From assembly GCA_011525755.1 (NCBI GenBank), contig WYBS01000020.1, forward strand, positions 1 to 64,000: a stretch of DNA of 64,000 bases, in the 5' to 3' direction. Both the position numbers and the translations under genes were made by a program. Origin of the DNA: Planctomycetaceae bacterium. GTDB lineage: Bacteria > Planctomycetota > PLA2. How positions within the stretch are numbered: position 1 is the stretch's first letter; each line of letters opens with the position of its first letter. The notes under the pieces are model-generated. The model did no database searches and was not told the origin of the DNA. It saw nothing but the letters and a program-made list of their open reading frames with translations. Below are positions 35,846 to 44,795 of this stretch, piece after piece.

Positions 35846-37048
35846 GTGCGCGCCGTCGCGGCATGCGTGCTCGGGCTCGCGTCCATCGCGCCGGGCGGTG
35901 AGCACGAGGGCGCCGCGGAGGTCTTCGACTACCGCCTCCGGGAGCCCGTCGCGGGCCGCCTCGCCCTCCGCGTCACGGCCAGGACGGACGGAACCTGCGA
36001 CGTCGTCTTCCGCGAGGCGACGACGCAGGTGAAGCTCACGGCCGACGACTTCCGGACCTTCGAGGATCTGCTTGCCGAGGCGAGCCTGCCGGGGGAGAGC
36101 GCGAAGGACTTTCCGGACGCCGTGGTCGGCTCGTTGCGCGTGACACGGGACGGATCGTCGCGCGAGCTGCGCATCGTCAACGGCGGCCGGACGAAGGCGC
36201 TTTCGCACTGGTACATGCGGGTGATGCGCGAGGCGGACGGCCTGCTTCGGCTGCGCGAAGGCAAGGACATCGACGCGGTCTGCGCGATCCTGGACTCCCG
36301 CCGCAAGCCCGGGCCCGGAAGCGTGCTTCACCCATCGGCGTTCCGCGAGCCGCTCGAACGTCTTCTTGCGATCGGGGACGACGCGAACCTCCGGCAGGTC
36401 GTCGGTGCTCTCTCGTGCGTCACGACTCCCGAGGAGTGGTCTCGCGCGCTCGACCGCAGGCTCAACTCCGGGGATGACGGCAGGGTGGATCGTCTCGTCT
36501 ATGTCCTCTCCGGTCACTTCCTCGACGGGCAGCCGTCGCACCAGGAAGCGCGGATGAAGCTGCTGCTCGATACCCTGCCGCGCGAGTATCCCGACCCGCC
36601 GGGCCTGGAGACGCCGCGGAGGATGGCCGCGACCGCGATCATCGGCGCGCTCGCGAGGGAGCGGCACAAGCCGGCCATCCCCGTGTTCTTCGCGATGCTC
36701 GAGCGGCACGCGACGGTTCGGAGCGCATGGTGGTGGGCGATGCCGGAGCTTGCCCCGATGCGAGGGGACCTTCTGGACCATCTCGCGCCGTTGCTGGCAA
36801 GCCCGGAGGCGGGGGCGAGAATGGCCGCCGTGCAGATCGCCCAGCTCGTTCTCGAATGGGACCTGCGCCGCGGGCGCCACGGAAGGAGCATGCTTTCCGA
36901 AGAGGAACAGGAGGCGATCCTGAAGCGAATGCGCGAGGAGTTCGCGCCGAGGATCCGCGGGATGGCGGAGGGAGACCCCGAACCCGCGGTCCGCAAGAAG
37001 GCGGCGAACGCGCTCAGCCGCATCGAGAAGGGATGGGCCAAACGATGA
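35846..37048 (+). CDS. Secreted hypothetical protein with HEAT-like C-terminal helices
   Basis: A GTG start immediately after the previous stop gives 400 residues with a weak signal peptide (VAACVLGLASIAPGG). The N-terminal 110 residues look beta-rich and resemble an extracellular domain. The remainder is helical with paired-helix spacing that could be HEAT-like (MAATAIIGALARERHKPAIP, DPEPAVRKKAANALSRIE). I do not recognise a family. Its overlap of 4 bases with the GNAT gene keeps it in the transcript, but such a secreted protein is out of place among biosynthetic enzymes and may be a later insertion. Confidence 0.65.
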   Translation: MRAVAACVLGLASIAPGGEHEGAAEVFDYRLREPVAGRLALRVTARTDGTCDVVFREATTQVKLTADDFRTFEDLLAEASLPGESAKDFPDAVVGSLRVTRDGSSRELRIVNGGRTKALSHWYMRVMREADGLLRLREGKDIDAVCAILDSRRKPGPGSVLHPSAFREPLERLLAIGDDANLRQVVGALSCVTTPEEWSRALDRRLNSGDDGRVDRLVYVLSGHFLDGQPSHQEARMKLLLDTLPREYPDPPGLETPRRMAATAIIGALARERHKPAIPVFFAMLERHATVRSAWWWAMPELAPMRGDLLDHLAPLLASPEAGARMAAVQIAQLVLEWDLRRGRHGRSMLSEEEQEAILKRMREEFAPRIRGMAEGDPEPAVRKKAANALSRIEKGWAKR

Positions 37049-37521
37049 ACCTCCGCCGTGAGCTCGCGCCGGTCGACCCGGCGGCGGTCGAGGCGCTCGT
37101 GCGTGCGACGGGCGTCTTCTCGGCGGCGGAGGTCGCGGTCGCGCGCGAGCTCGTCGAGGAGCGCATGGCGCGCGGCGTCGCCAGCGGGTACGAGTTCCTC
37201 TTCGTCGAGGACGAGCAGGGGCTCCTCGGGTACGCCTGCTGGGGACCGATCCCGTGCACGGAAAAGAGCTTCGACCTCTACTGGATCGCGGTCAGGCCCG
37301 AGCAGCAGGGGGGCGGCGTGGGCCGGCGCATCCTCCGGGCGGCGGAGGAGGAGATCGCGCGCGCGGGCGGGGCGCGGATCTACGTCGAGACCTCGACCCG
37401 CGCCGCGTACGACCCGACGCGCGCCTTCTACGAGCGCTGCGGCTACGCGCGCGCCGCGACGTTCGACGACTTCTATGCCGAAGGCGACGGCAAGGCCGTC
37501 TACCTGAAGGTCGTCGGCTGA
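37045..37521 (+). CDS. GNAT family N-acetyltransferase
   Basis: This 158-residue protein has the GNAT core: LYWIAVRPEQQGGGVGRRI binds acetyl-CoA (the Q/RxxGxG/A loop), followed by YVETSTRAAYDPTRAFYERCGY. It starts in an ATGA overlap with the preceding gene. GNAT genes of this shape are, in my recollection, often found next to kamA and D-Ala-D-Ala ligase-like genes. In archaea and some bacteria a GNAT enzyme acetylates beta-lysine to the osmolyte N-epsilon-acetyl-beta-lysine, so an analogous role here is possible. That enzyme (AblB) is larger, so this is not a straight match. Confidence 0.8.
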   Translation: MNLRRELAPVDPAAVEALVRATGVFSAAEVAVARELVEERMARGVASGYEFLFVEDEQGLLGYACWGPIPCTEKSFDLYWIAVRPEQQGGGVGRRILRAAEEEIARAGGARIYVETSTRAAYDPTRAFYERCGYARAATFDDFYAEGDGKAVYLKVVG

Positions 37522-37544
37522 CCGCGCGGTATGCTCAAGGCTGC

Positions 37545-37769
37545 ATGGACGAAAGGCCGCCTCGCGACCCCACGGAGCGCTGCTCGCCGCTCTGGCTCGT
37601 GGCGCTCCTCGTCCCGCCGGCGATGTGCGTCGCGTTCACCTTCGTCCTGCCCCTTCTGCCCGAAGACAAGCCGTTCGAGTGCCCTCCTGATCCCGCGATC
37701 CGCATGACGGACGCGCCCGGGACGCCCCTGGACCCGCTCTCGCCCGCGGCGCAGCCCTCGGGCCGCTGA
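37545..37769 (+). CDS. Small single-span membrane protein
   Basis: This 74-residue frame begins 23 bases after the GNAT stop. It has one membrane span (WLVALLVPPAMCVAFTFVLPLL) flanked by a charged N-terminus and a Pro-rich acidic tail. No family is recognised and there is no clear ribosome-binding site, so it could be spurious; the hydrophobic span and the absence of a competing gene support it. Confidence 0.45.
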   Translation: MDERPPRDPTERCSPLWLVALLVPPAMCVAFTFVLPLLPEDKPFECPPDPAIRMTDAPGTPLDPLSPAAQPSGR

Positions 37770-37776
37770 GGAAGCG

Positions 37777-38649
37777 GTGACCGGATACCTCGCGGCCGAG
37801 GGGTTCGTGGACGAGCTGCTCCATGAGCTCGGCGAGGGCGTGCGCGAGGTCCGGGAGCGGCTCGTCCTTCGCGACGGGCCGCCGCGCGACGCCCTTTGGG
37901 CGCAAAACGTCTGGCACGATCCCGTCGAGATCCCGTTCGCGTCCGTCGGCGAGGCCGGCAAGGCGCTCCGCGGCATCCAGCGCAACTGGGCGCTCTACTC
38001 CACGACCGAGCACCGGCGCGCCGCGCTCATCGCGGAGAAGCTCCCGCACGTGTCCGCGAAGCCCTTGGGGTTCCCCGGGCCCCTCCCCGTCGCGCCGCTG
38101 GGATCGTGGACGCTCCTCGACCGCTCGCGCCTCCTCGCCGCGGCGCACTGCTCCTCGCCGTTTCCCAACGGCGAGGTCCGCTTCGTCGAGGACAGGGAGG
38201 GGCCGCCGAACCGCGCGTACCTGAAGCTCTGGGAGGCGCTCACGCTGCTGCAGCGCTGGCCGCGGCCGGGGGATCTCTGCGTCGACCTCGGCGCGAGCCC
38301 CGGCGGCTGGACCTGGGCCCTGGCGAAGCTCGGCGCGCGCGTCGTGAGCGTCGACAAGGCGCCGCTCGACCCGCGCGTGGCGCCCATGGCCGAGCACCGC
38401 CTGGAGAGCGCGTTCGGCATCGAGCCGTTCGATGTCGACTGGCTCTTCAGTGACGTCGTCTGCTACCCGGACCGGCTGCTCGCGCTCGTGAAGCGGTGGC
38501 TGCCGCGCGCGCGGAACCTCGTCTGCACGGTGAAGTTCCAGGGCGCGACCGACCACGAAGCCGCGCGCGCGTTCGCGGCGATCCCGGGCGCGCGGCTCCG
38601 GCACCTCTTCCACAACAAGCACGAACTCACGCTCACGGTGGCGCGGTGA
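37777..38649 (+). CDS. rlmM: RlmM-like 23S rRNA 2'-O-ribose methyltransferase
   Basis: The 290-residue protein starts at GTG 37777. The C-terminal half is a Rossmann methyltransferase with DLGASPGGWTWAL (SAM-binding) and catalytic Lys/Asp residues in SVDKAPLD, WLFSDVV and CTVKFQG, in the K-D-K order of the RrmJ class. The N-terminal half is the smaller RNA-binding part seen in RlmM. The E. coli enzyme modifies C2498 of 23S rRNA and is longer (about 366 residues). The 3' end overlaps the convergent small gene by 17 bases. Confidence 0.8.
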   Translation: MTGYLAAEGFVDELLHELGEGVREVRERLVLRDGPPRDALWAQNVWHDPVEIPFASVGEAGKALRGIQRNWALYSTTEHRRAALIAEKLPHVSAKPLGFPGPLPVAPLGSWTLLDRSRLLAAAHCSSPFPNGEVRFVEDREGPPNRAYLKLWEALTLLQRWPRPGDLCVDLGASPGGWTWALAKLGARVVSVDKAPLDPRVAPMAEHRLESAFGIEPFDVDWLFSDVVCYPDRLLALVKRWLPRARNLVCTVKFQGATDHEAARAFAAIPGARLRHLFHNKHELTLTVAR

Positions 38650-38953
38650 CGCAGGTCACGCACTCGAGCGTGTACGCGCAGGAGTGCGTATCGAGGGTGC
38701 AGTGGAGTGCCGCGCGGCGCTGGCGGCCGCCGCACCCCGGGCACGGCTCGACCGCGTCCTCGAGGACGGCCGCGTCGGGCGGGATGGCCGCAGCCGCGAT
38801 CTCGAACGAGTCGTTGCACGCGCGGCAGTGCGCGGTGTAGAGGCAGGCGCCGAACGCGAGGTCGCAGCGCAGGAGGAACTCGAGCCTTCGCTGGCCGCAG
38901 CTCGGGCAGGGCGTCTTCCGCGCGAGCGCCGCGAGAAGCGTGGAGCGATCCAT
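38633..38953 (-). CDS. Cys-rich zinc-ribbon-like small protein
   Basis: This 106-residue protein carries CPSC, LRCDL, HCRAC, CPGC, HCTLD and CVTC, enough for two or three zinc ribbons. It has no other recognisable domain. It overlaps the rlmM 3' end by 17 bases on the opposite strand. Regular Cys spacing argues that it is real rather than a shadow. Confidence 0.6.
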   Translation of the reverse strand: MDRSTLLAALARKTPCPSCGQRRLEFLLRCDLAFGACLYTAHCRACNDSFEIAAAAIPPDAAVLEDAVEPCPGCGGRQRRAALHCTLDTHSCAYTLECVTCVTAPP

Positions 38954-39022
38954 CGCAGGGCCCTCCGATGGACTCGATCCTACCCCGGTCCGGCGCGAAG
39001 TGGGGGGGATTCGGGGGCCGCG

Positions 39023-39178
39023 CTAGGTGCTCTTCCGGGGGCGGGGCGTCACCGTGTAGGTGCCGTCCTTCGCCTCCCGGCAGTTGACGTTCCCGACCTC
39101 CGGGGAGAGGAGCATCGCCTTCACGACCGCGTGCACGCGGCCGCGCGGGACGTCCTTGATCGGCGTAGGGAGGGCCAT
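39023..39178 (-). CDS. 51-residue protein translationally coupled to the upstream lipoprotein gene
   Basis: The frame begins at 39178, three bases after the lipoprotein stop. Its ribosome-binding site GAGGTG overlaps that stop codon (GAGGTGAACGATG), the standard form of translational coupling. The product is short and basic (MALPTPIKDVPRGRVHAVV, then VNCREAKDGTYTVTPRPRK) with no signal or span. It is too short for family assignment. Confidence 0.55.
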   Translation of the reverse strand: MALPTPIKDVPRGRVHAVVKAMLLSPEVGNVNCREAKDGTYTVTPRPRKST

Positions 39179-39181
39179 CGT

Positions 39182-40363
39182 TCACCTCAATCCGAAATGG
39201 GCCACGGCCTCCGCGCGAAGCCCCTTGTGCGCGGCGTCGAAGAGCAGGTTCGCAGGCTCGATCGCGAGGCCCTTCTCCGCGAGCCACGCGCGGAGCTTCT
39301 CCGTGTTCGCCGGGTCCTCGACGAACTTCTCGAGGAGGGCGGTGTTTCCGTCCTCGCCGAACGACATCGCCCTCACGTCCTCAAGCGCCGTGGAGCCGCC
39401 CGCGACCGTCGCGAAGCTCGGCACGGGCGCCGAGACCGTCCCGTCGGGGAAGACGCGCACGTCGAAGCCGAGATAGCCGAGGACGAGCGGCCGCTCGAAG
39501 TCCTCGTCGATCGTCACCGCGCGGCTGCTCGCCTGGACGAGGCGCACCGCGCCACCCGGGGGCCCGCCGAGCGCCGCGAGCGCCTCGCGGTACGCGGCGG
39601 CCGCCTTGGGCGCGAGATCGGGCTGCTCGATCGCGAGCTTCTGGAGCTCCACTTGCGGAGCCGCGCCCGCGTCGACGCCGGCCCCGCCTCCTTCGAGGCT
39701 CACGAGGGAGACCGTCACGCCGCGCGCGAGGAAGACCCGCGTGACCGCGCGCAGGTAGACCGGCCTTTCCGTGTCGCGCGCGATCGCGCCGAACGCATCG
39801 CGCACGTCCCCGTCCGCGTTCCACCACTCGTAGAGCTTGCGCGCGAGCGCTTCCCCGTCGATCGCGTAGGTGGATGCGTCCCGGATCGTGACCGAGCCCT
39901 GCGCCTGCGACGCGCCGAGAAGGCCGAGGCCCACCGGCACGCCGGAGAGCGGCAGGGCGAGCTTCAGCCCCTGGCTCCGGTCCACGCGGAACGAATAGGC
40001 GGGGAACGCCACCTTGGGGGCGGAAGGGGAGGTGCCCGCGGAGGGGCGGTCATGCGGGACCTTGCCGTAGGGGTTCTCGAAGTAGCCGTCGCGGTAGAAG
40101 GCGTCGTAGGGGAGCCCCCGGAGCCGCGTCACCAGCTGGTCGAGGGGAAGGAAGCCTCTCTCCTCGTAGGTGCGCGCCTGGTCCGCGAGCGACGTGTCCA
40201 CGAGGAAGACGTCGCCCGGCTCCACATCCTCGCTCGGCGGGTAGACCGGGAGCACCTGGCTCGCCCGGATGGTGAGGCACCAATCCTTGGCCACCCGCTC
40301 GAGCTCCCGTCCGGGCGTCGCGCAGGCGCCGAGGAGCACGACGAGAAGACACGCCCTTCCCAT
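39182..40363 (-). CDS. Lipoprotein of unknown function
   Basis: The start at 40363 has a near-perfect ribosome-binding site (AAAGGAGGT, 3-4 bases upstream). The 393-residue protein begins with a lipoprotein signal ending LLGAC. The mature part has no motif I know; it contains a calycin-like alternation of strands and helices and a VFLVDTSLADQ segment near residue 55. It is divergent from the chemoreceptor gene, with 195 bases between. A very long antisense frame runs on upstream through the chemoreceptor gene but lacks any start signal and is not real. Confidence 0.7.
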   Translation of the reverse strand: MGRACLLVVLLGACATPGRELERVAKDWCLTIRASQVLPVYPPSEDVEPGDVFLVDTSLADQARTYEERGFLPLDQLVTRLRGLPYDAFYRDGYFENPYGKVPHDRPSAGTSPSAPKVAFPAYSFRVDRSQGLKLALPLSGVPVGLGLLGASQAQGSVTIRDASTYAIDGEALARKLYEWWNADGDVRDAFGAIARDTERPVYLRAVTRVFLARGVTVSLVSLEGGGAGVDAGAAPQVELQKLAIEQPDLAPKAAAAYREALAALGGPPGGAVRLVQASSRAVTIDEDFERPLVLGYLGFDVRVFPDGTVSAPVPSFATVAGGSTALEDVRAMSFGEDGNTALLEKFVEDPANTEKLRAWLAEKGLAIEPANLLFDAAHKGLRAEAVAHFGLR

Positions 40364-40558
40364 GGGACCTCCTTTCCCGAAAGGCATCTTCGGGTGTCTC
40401 CTCCGGCGGCGCAACCCTCGCGGCCAAGGGGCACCTGCCCCGTGCGCCAGCATTGGCGCGTTCTTCCCGACGTAACCCTTTTCCTGCAGCGGACTTCCGT
40501 CTTCCGTGCAGGTCAACGGTTGATCGGTCGATAGGGACAGTACGCACCCACCACTCCG

Positions 40559-42112
40559 ATGGTACGCCTCAAGGACCTGCCCATCCGGCACAAGGTGCTG
40601 ATCGTCGCCCTGCTGCCGCTCGCCACGGGCCTCCTTCTCGCGTGCGCGGTCTACACGATCAAGGAGAGCTCCGCGTCGCGCGAGGACCTCGCGACGAACC
40701 TCTCGGTCCTTGCGAAGATCGTCGGCAAGAACGCGGCCGGGACGCTCTCCGACGAGTCGGCCGCGCTGAAGCTTCTCGAGACGCTCGGCGCCGACGCGCA
40801 CCTCCTCGCGGCCGCGATCTACGACCGGGACGGCAAGGTCATCGCGCGGTTCGACTACCGGCGGGCCGACGCCGCCGAGGTCCCGCCGCTCCGCCGCGGG
40901 GACACCGTGATGGGGGAGAAGAGCCTCGCCGTCTACCGGCCCATCGTCCACGAGGGGAAGGAGATCGGCCACGTCTACCTCGCGTCGGACCTGAAGCTCC
41001 TCGAGGAACGGCTCTCCCGCTACCTGGGCGTCACCTTCCTCGTGCTCGCGGTCGCGGGGCTCGTCGCGTTCTTCATCGCCATGTACCTGCGGCGGTGGAT
41101 CTCCGTGCCGCTCCAGCGGGTGCGGTCGCGGCTCGAGGCGATCGCCCGCGGCGAGGCCGACCTCACGCAGCGGATCGAGTCGGAGGGGAAGGACGAGGTG
41201 GGGGACCTCGCCCACTGGTTCAACACGTTCGTGGACACGCAGCGCGGCCGCATCCTCGCGATCGCGCAGAACTCGCAGCTCCTCGGCGCCTCGTCCGACC
41301 AGCTCGCGACCGTCTCCGAGCAGATGAGCGCGAATGCGGAGGAGACTTCGACCCAGGCGAACGTCGTCCTCAACGCCTCGGAGCAGGTCAGCGGGAAGCT
41401 CCAGCGCGTGGCGACCGCCGCCGAGGAGCTCCACGCGTCGATCCGCGAGATCGCGAAGAGCGCCGTCGAGGCGGCGCAGACCGCCGGATCCGCCGTCGGC
41501 GAGGCGGAGACGGCGGGCAAGACCGTCGCGCGGCTCGGCGAGAGCGGCCAGTGGATCGGGGACGTCGTCCGCGTGATCAACTCGATCGCGGAGCAGACGA
41601 ACCTGCTCGCGCTGAACGCCACGATCGAGGCGGCGCGCGCGGGCGAGGCGGGCAAGGGCTTCGCGGTCGTCGCCAACGAGGTGAAGGAGCTCGCCAAGGA
41701 GACCGCCGCGGCGACCGAGGACATCGGCCACAAGATCAAGACGATCCAGGAGGACACCCGCGCGGCCGTCGAGGCGATCGAGCGGATCCGCAAGGTCATC
41801 ACGCGCATCAGCGACATCCAGAACACGATCGCGACGGCCGTCGAGGAGCAGACCGCGACGACCAACGAGATCGGCAAGAACGTGCTCATGGCGGCCGGCA
41901 ACAGCGGCGAGATCGCGCGGTCGATCGGCGGCGTCGCCGAGGCGGCGCGGCTCACGGCGTCGGGCGCGCACGAGACCAGGAAGGCCGCGGCGGAGCTCGC
42001 GAAGATGGCGTCCGAGCTGGAGCAGATCGTGGGGCGGTTCCGCTACGAGGGCGCCGAGGAGTCGGTCGCGTTCGAGGTCGCCGAGGCCGCCCACTCCGGC
42101 TGGAAGTCGTAG
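40559..42112 (+). CDS. Methyl-accepting chemotaxis protein
   Basis: The 517-residue receptor has two membrane spans (about 14-33 and 155-175), a small outside domain of about 120 residues, a HAMP linker ([20 protein letters not shown]) and a cytoplasmic signalling domain whose tip is [19 protein letters not shown]. The outside domain is CHASE/PAS-like in size ([17 protein letters not shown]) but no ligand can be named. There is no C-terminal NWETF-type tether. It leads the block MCP-cheA-cheW. Confidence 0.94.
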   Translation: MVRLKDLPIRHKVLIVALLPLATGLLLACAVYTIKESSASREDLATNLSVLAKIVGKNAAGTLSDESAALKLLETLGADAHLLAAAIYDRDGKVIARFDYRRADAAEVPPLRRGDTVMGEKSLAVYRPIVHEGKEIGHVYLASDLKLLEERLSRYLGVTFLVLAVAGLVAFFIAMYLRRWISVPLQRVRSRLEAIARGEADLTQRIESEGKDEVGDLAHWFNTFVDTQRGRILAIAQNSQLLGASSDQLATVSEQMSANAEETSTQANVVLNASEQVSGKLQRVATAAEELHASIREIAKSAVEAAQTAGSAVGEAETAGKTVARLGESGQWIGDVVRVINSIAEQTNLLALNATIEAARAGEAGKGFAVVANEVKELAKETAAATEDIGHKIKTIQEDTRAAVEAIERIRKVITRISDIQNTIATAVEEQTATTNEIGKNVLMAAGNSGEIARSIGGVAEAARLTASGAHETRKAAAELAKMASELEQIVGRFRYEGAEESVAFEVAEAAHSGWKS

Positions 42113-42138
42113 GGCATGGACGCGATGTCCTGACCCCG

Positions 42139-44256
42139 ATGGACGACCTGCTGCGCGAGTTCCTGGTCGAGAGCCACGAGCACCTCGACCGCATGGAATC
42201 CGACCTCGTCGCGCTCGAGGCGGCCCCGCGGGACGAAGAGACGCTCGCGCGCGTCTTCCGCGCCGTGCACACGATCAAGGGCACGTGCGGCTTCTTCGGG
42301 ATGCCCCGGCTCGAGGCGCTCGCGCACGCGGGCGAACACGTGCTCACGAAGCTGCTCGGCGGCGACCTCGCGTTCTCGCGGGGGGTCGCGGGCGCGCTCC
42401 TGCGCCTCGTGGACGCCATCCGCGCGATCCTCGCGACGATCGAGCGGACCGGGAAGGAGGGCACGCCGGACACGGTCCCGCTCGTGTGCGACCTCGAGGA
42501 GGTCGCGGCAGGGCGCGAGCCGGCCCCTCCCCCCGAAGCCCCCCTCCCCGAGGCGTCCGAGGCGCCGCGCGGCCCGAAAAGCGTGCGTCTCGACATCTCC
42601 GTGCTCGACAAGCTCATGATGGGCGTCGGCGAGCTCGTGCTCTCGCGCAACCAGATCGTCGAGGCGGCGGAGCAGCGACGCGACATCGCGCTCGGGCGCG
42701 CCGCGCAGCACCTCTCGCGCATCACCGTGGAGCTCCAGGAGTCCGTCATGCGCGCGCGCATGGAGCCCGTCGGCCGCGCATGGGCCCGCGTGCCGCGCCT
42801 CGTCCGCGACCTCGCGGCGCTCTTCGGCAAGCAGGTGAACGTGACGATGAAGGGCGGCGAGACCGAGCTCGACCGCACGATCCTCGAGGCGATCGCCGAC
42901 CCGCTCACGCACATCGTGCGGAACAGCCTCGACCACGGGATCGAGCGCCCGGACACGCGCAAGGCGACCGGAAAGCCCGCGGCCGGAAAGCTCACGCTCT
43001 CCGCGTACCAGGAGGGCGGCCACGTCGTGATCGAGATCAAGGACGACGGCCAGGGGATCGACCCCGAGCGCGTGCGGCGCGCCGCCGTCGAGAGGGGGGT
43101 CCGCACCCGCGACGAGGTCCTCGCGCTCTCCGACGCCGACGCGACAAGGCTCGTCTTCCTGCCGGGGTTCTCGACGGCGGGCGAGGTGACCTCCGTGTCC
43201 GGGCGCGGCGTCGGCATGGACGTCGTCCGGACCAATGTGGAGGGGGTCGGGGGGACCGTGGATCTCTCGAGCAGGCCCGGCAGCGGGACGGCCGTGCGCA
43301 TCCTCCTCCCGCTCACGCTCGCGATCCTCCCGACGCTCGTCGTCTCCGCAGGCGGGCAGCGCTTCGTCGTCCCGCAGAGCTACCTCCGCGAGCTCGTGCT
43401 CGTGCAGGAGCGCGAGCGGATCGCGCGGATCCAGCGCGTGCAGGACGCGCCGGTGCTCCGCCTGCGCGGGCGGCTGCTGCCGCTGCTCCACCTCGACGAG
43501 CAGCTCGGGCTCGCGCCGCGCGGCGCGCCGCGGGAGGGCTCGGCCTCGATCGTCGTGCTCGACCTCGAGGAGCGCCGGTTCGGCCTCGTCGTCGACCGGA
43601 TCCTCGACACGCAGGAGACGGTCGTGAAGCCGCTCGGCTCGCCGCTCGACGCGATCCCCGTCTATGCGGGCGCGACGATCCTCGGCGACGGGACCATCGC
43701 GCTCATCGTGGACGTGCCGGGGCTCGCGGAGGCGGCGGGCATCCTCGACGAGGCGGCGGCGGCGTGGCAGGACGAGCCGGCTCCGCCGGAGGAGAAGCGG
43801 GAACGGTTCCTCCTCGTGCAGGCGCCCGACGACGGGCGGGCGGTCGTGCCGATCGCCTCGATCGCGCGCCTCGAGGAGTTCCCCGTGCGCGCGATCGAGC
43901 GCGCGGGCGACCAGGAGGTGCTCCAGTACCGCGGGCGGATCCTCCCGCTCCTGCGCGTGGCGGATCTCCTCGAGGAGCGCCGGCGGGAGAGGCGGAAGCC
44001 GGAGGTCGTGGACACGGCCGCGGAGCGCAGCCGCGTGCAGGTCGCGGTGCTCGGCGACGGCGACGTCGGGCTCGTGATCGACAGGATCCTCGACATCGTC
44101 GATGTCGCGCCCGAGGTGCAGACGCCCGGGGGCCGCGCCGGGGTGAAGGGCACGATGATCGTCGAGGGGCGCGTGGCCGAGGTGCTCGACGTGGAGGAGC
44201 TCCGCCGCATGGCCGGCGGGGGCGAGGGGGGCCGGGGGGCAGGGGGGGACGCGTGA
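42139..44256 (+). CDS. cheA: CheA histidine kinase with two CheW-like domains
   Basis: From ATG 42139 the protein has 705 residues. An HPt domain has His44 in AVHTIKGTCGFFG. A short Pro-rich linker takes the place of a CheY-binding P2 domain. Dimerisation (VGELVLSRNQ) and HATPase (HIVRNSLDHGIE, DDGQGID) domains follow. Then come two CheW-like regulatory domains in tandem (about 405-530 and 560-690), where most CheA have one. It phosphorylates CheY and CheB in response to the receptor. It overlaps cheW by 4 bases. Confidence 0.94.
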   Translation: MDDLLREFLVESHEHLDRMESDLVALEAAPRDEETLARVFRAVHTIKGTCGFFGMPRLEALAHAGEHVLTKLLGGDLAFSRGVAGALLRLVDAIRAILATIERTGKEGTPDTVPLVCDLEEVAAGREPAPPPEAPLPEASEAPRGPKSVRLDISVLDKLMMGVGELVLSRNQIVEAAEQRRDIALGRAAQHLSRITVELQESVMRARMEPVGRAWARVPRLVRDLAALFGKQVNVTMKGGETELDRTILEAIADPLTHIVRNSLDHGIERPDTRKATGKPAAGKLTLSAYQEGGHVVIEIKDDGQGIDPERVRRAAVERGVRTRDEVLALSDADATRLVFLPGFSTAGEVTSVSGRGVGMDVVRTNVEGVGGTVDLSSRPGSGTAVRILLPLTLAILPTLVVSAGGQRFVVPQSYLRELVLVQERERIARIQRVQDAPVLRLRGRLLPLLHLDEQLGLAPRGAPREGSASIVVLDLEERRFGLVVDRILDTQETVVKPLGSPLDAIPVYAGATILGDGTIALIVDVPGLAEAAGILDEAAAAWQDEPAPPEEKRERFLLVQAPDDGRAVVPIASIARLEEFPVRAIERAGDQEVLQYRGRILPLLRVADLLEERRRERRKPEVVDTAAERSRVQVAVLGDGDVGLVIDRILDIVDVAPEVQTPGGRAGVKGTMIVEGRVAEVLDVEELRRMAGGGEGGRGAGGDA

Positions 44257-44651
44257 GGATCTGCACCTTCCACCTCGGCGACATGGTGCTTGCGCTGCCG
44301 TCGGACGACGTGCGCGAGGTGATCCGCCACGACGCGCCGACGCCGGTGCCGCTCGCGCCGCCGGACGTCGTCGGCCTCATCAGCCTGCGCGGCGAGATGG
44401 CGACCGTCGTGGACCTCGCGCGCCGCCTCGGCCGGGCGCCTCCGCCGGCCGCGGGGATCGGCCTCGTCCTCCGCCGCGAGCGGGGGACCGTCTGCGTCCG
44501 CGCCGACCGCGCGGGCGACGTGATCGACGCGGACGACGCCTCGTTCGATCCGCCGCCGGAGACGCTCAGCGGACCTGCCCGGGACCTCGTGCGGGGCACC
44601 TTCAAGGTCGGCGACGGGCTCGTGCTCCTGCTCGACGGAAGCCGGATCTGA
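44253..44651 (+). CDS. cheW: CheW coupling protein
   Basis: The start is GTG 44253, in a GTGA overlap with cheA, giving 132 residues. The CheW/SH3-like fold is seen in CTFHLGDMVLALPSDDVREV, VVGLISLRGEMATVVDLARRL and the C-terminal GLVLLLDG strand. It links receptor and CheA. It is small for CheW but complete. Confidence 0.88.
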   Translation: MRICTFHLGDMVLALPSDDVREVIRHDAPTPVPLAPPDVVGLISLRGEMATVVDLARRLGRAPPPAAGIGLVLRRERGTVCVRADRAGDVIDADDASFDPPPETLSGPARDLVRGTFKVGDGLVLLLDGSRI

Positions 44652-44795
44652 GGTTGCCGGAGCCCTGCACCGCCGAAGCCGCGAAGCGGCGAACGCGGGC
44701 CCCCCGACCCCCCTGAGCATCCCAACATTGGCCCGCGGGCGTACCCTAGATGGTCCGTGGTCGTCCCTTCCGCGGACGACGGATCGGAGGAGAAG

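Noticed and set aside
35131-35901. Second open frame overlapping ATP-grasp ligase 2 on the same strand
   Set aside because: It is an out-of-frame shadow; the ATP-grasp motifs are all in the other frame.
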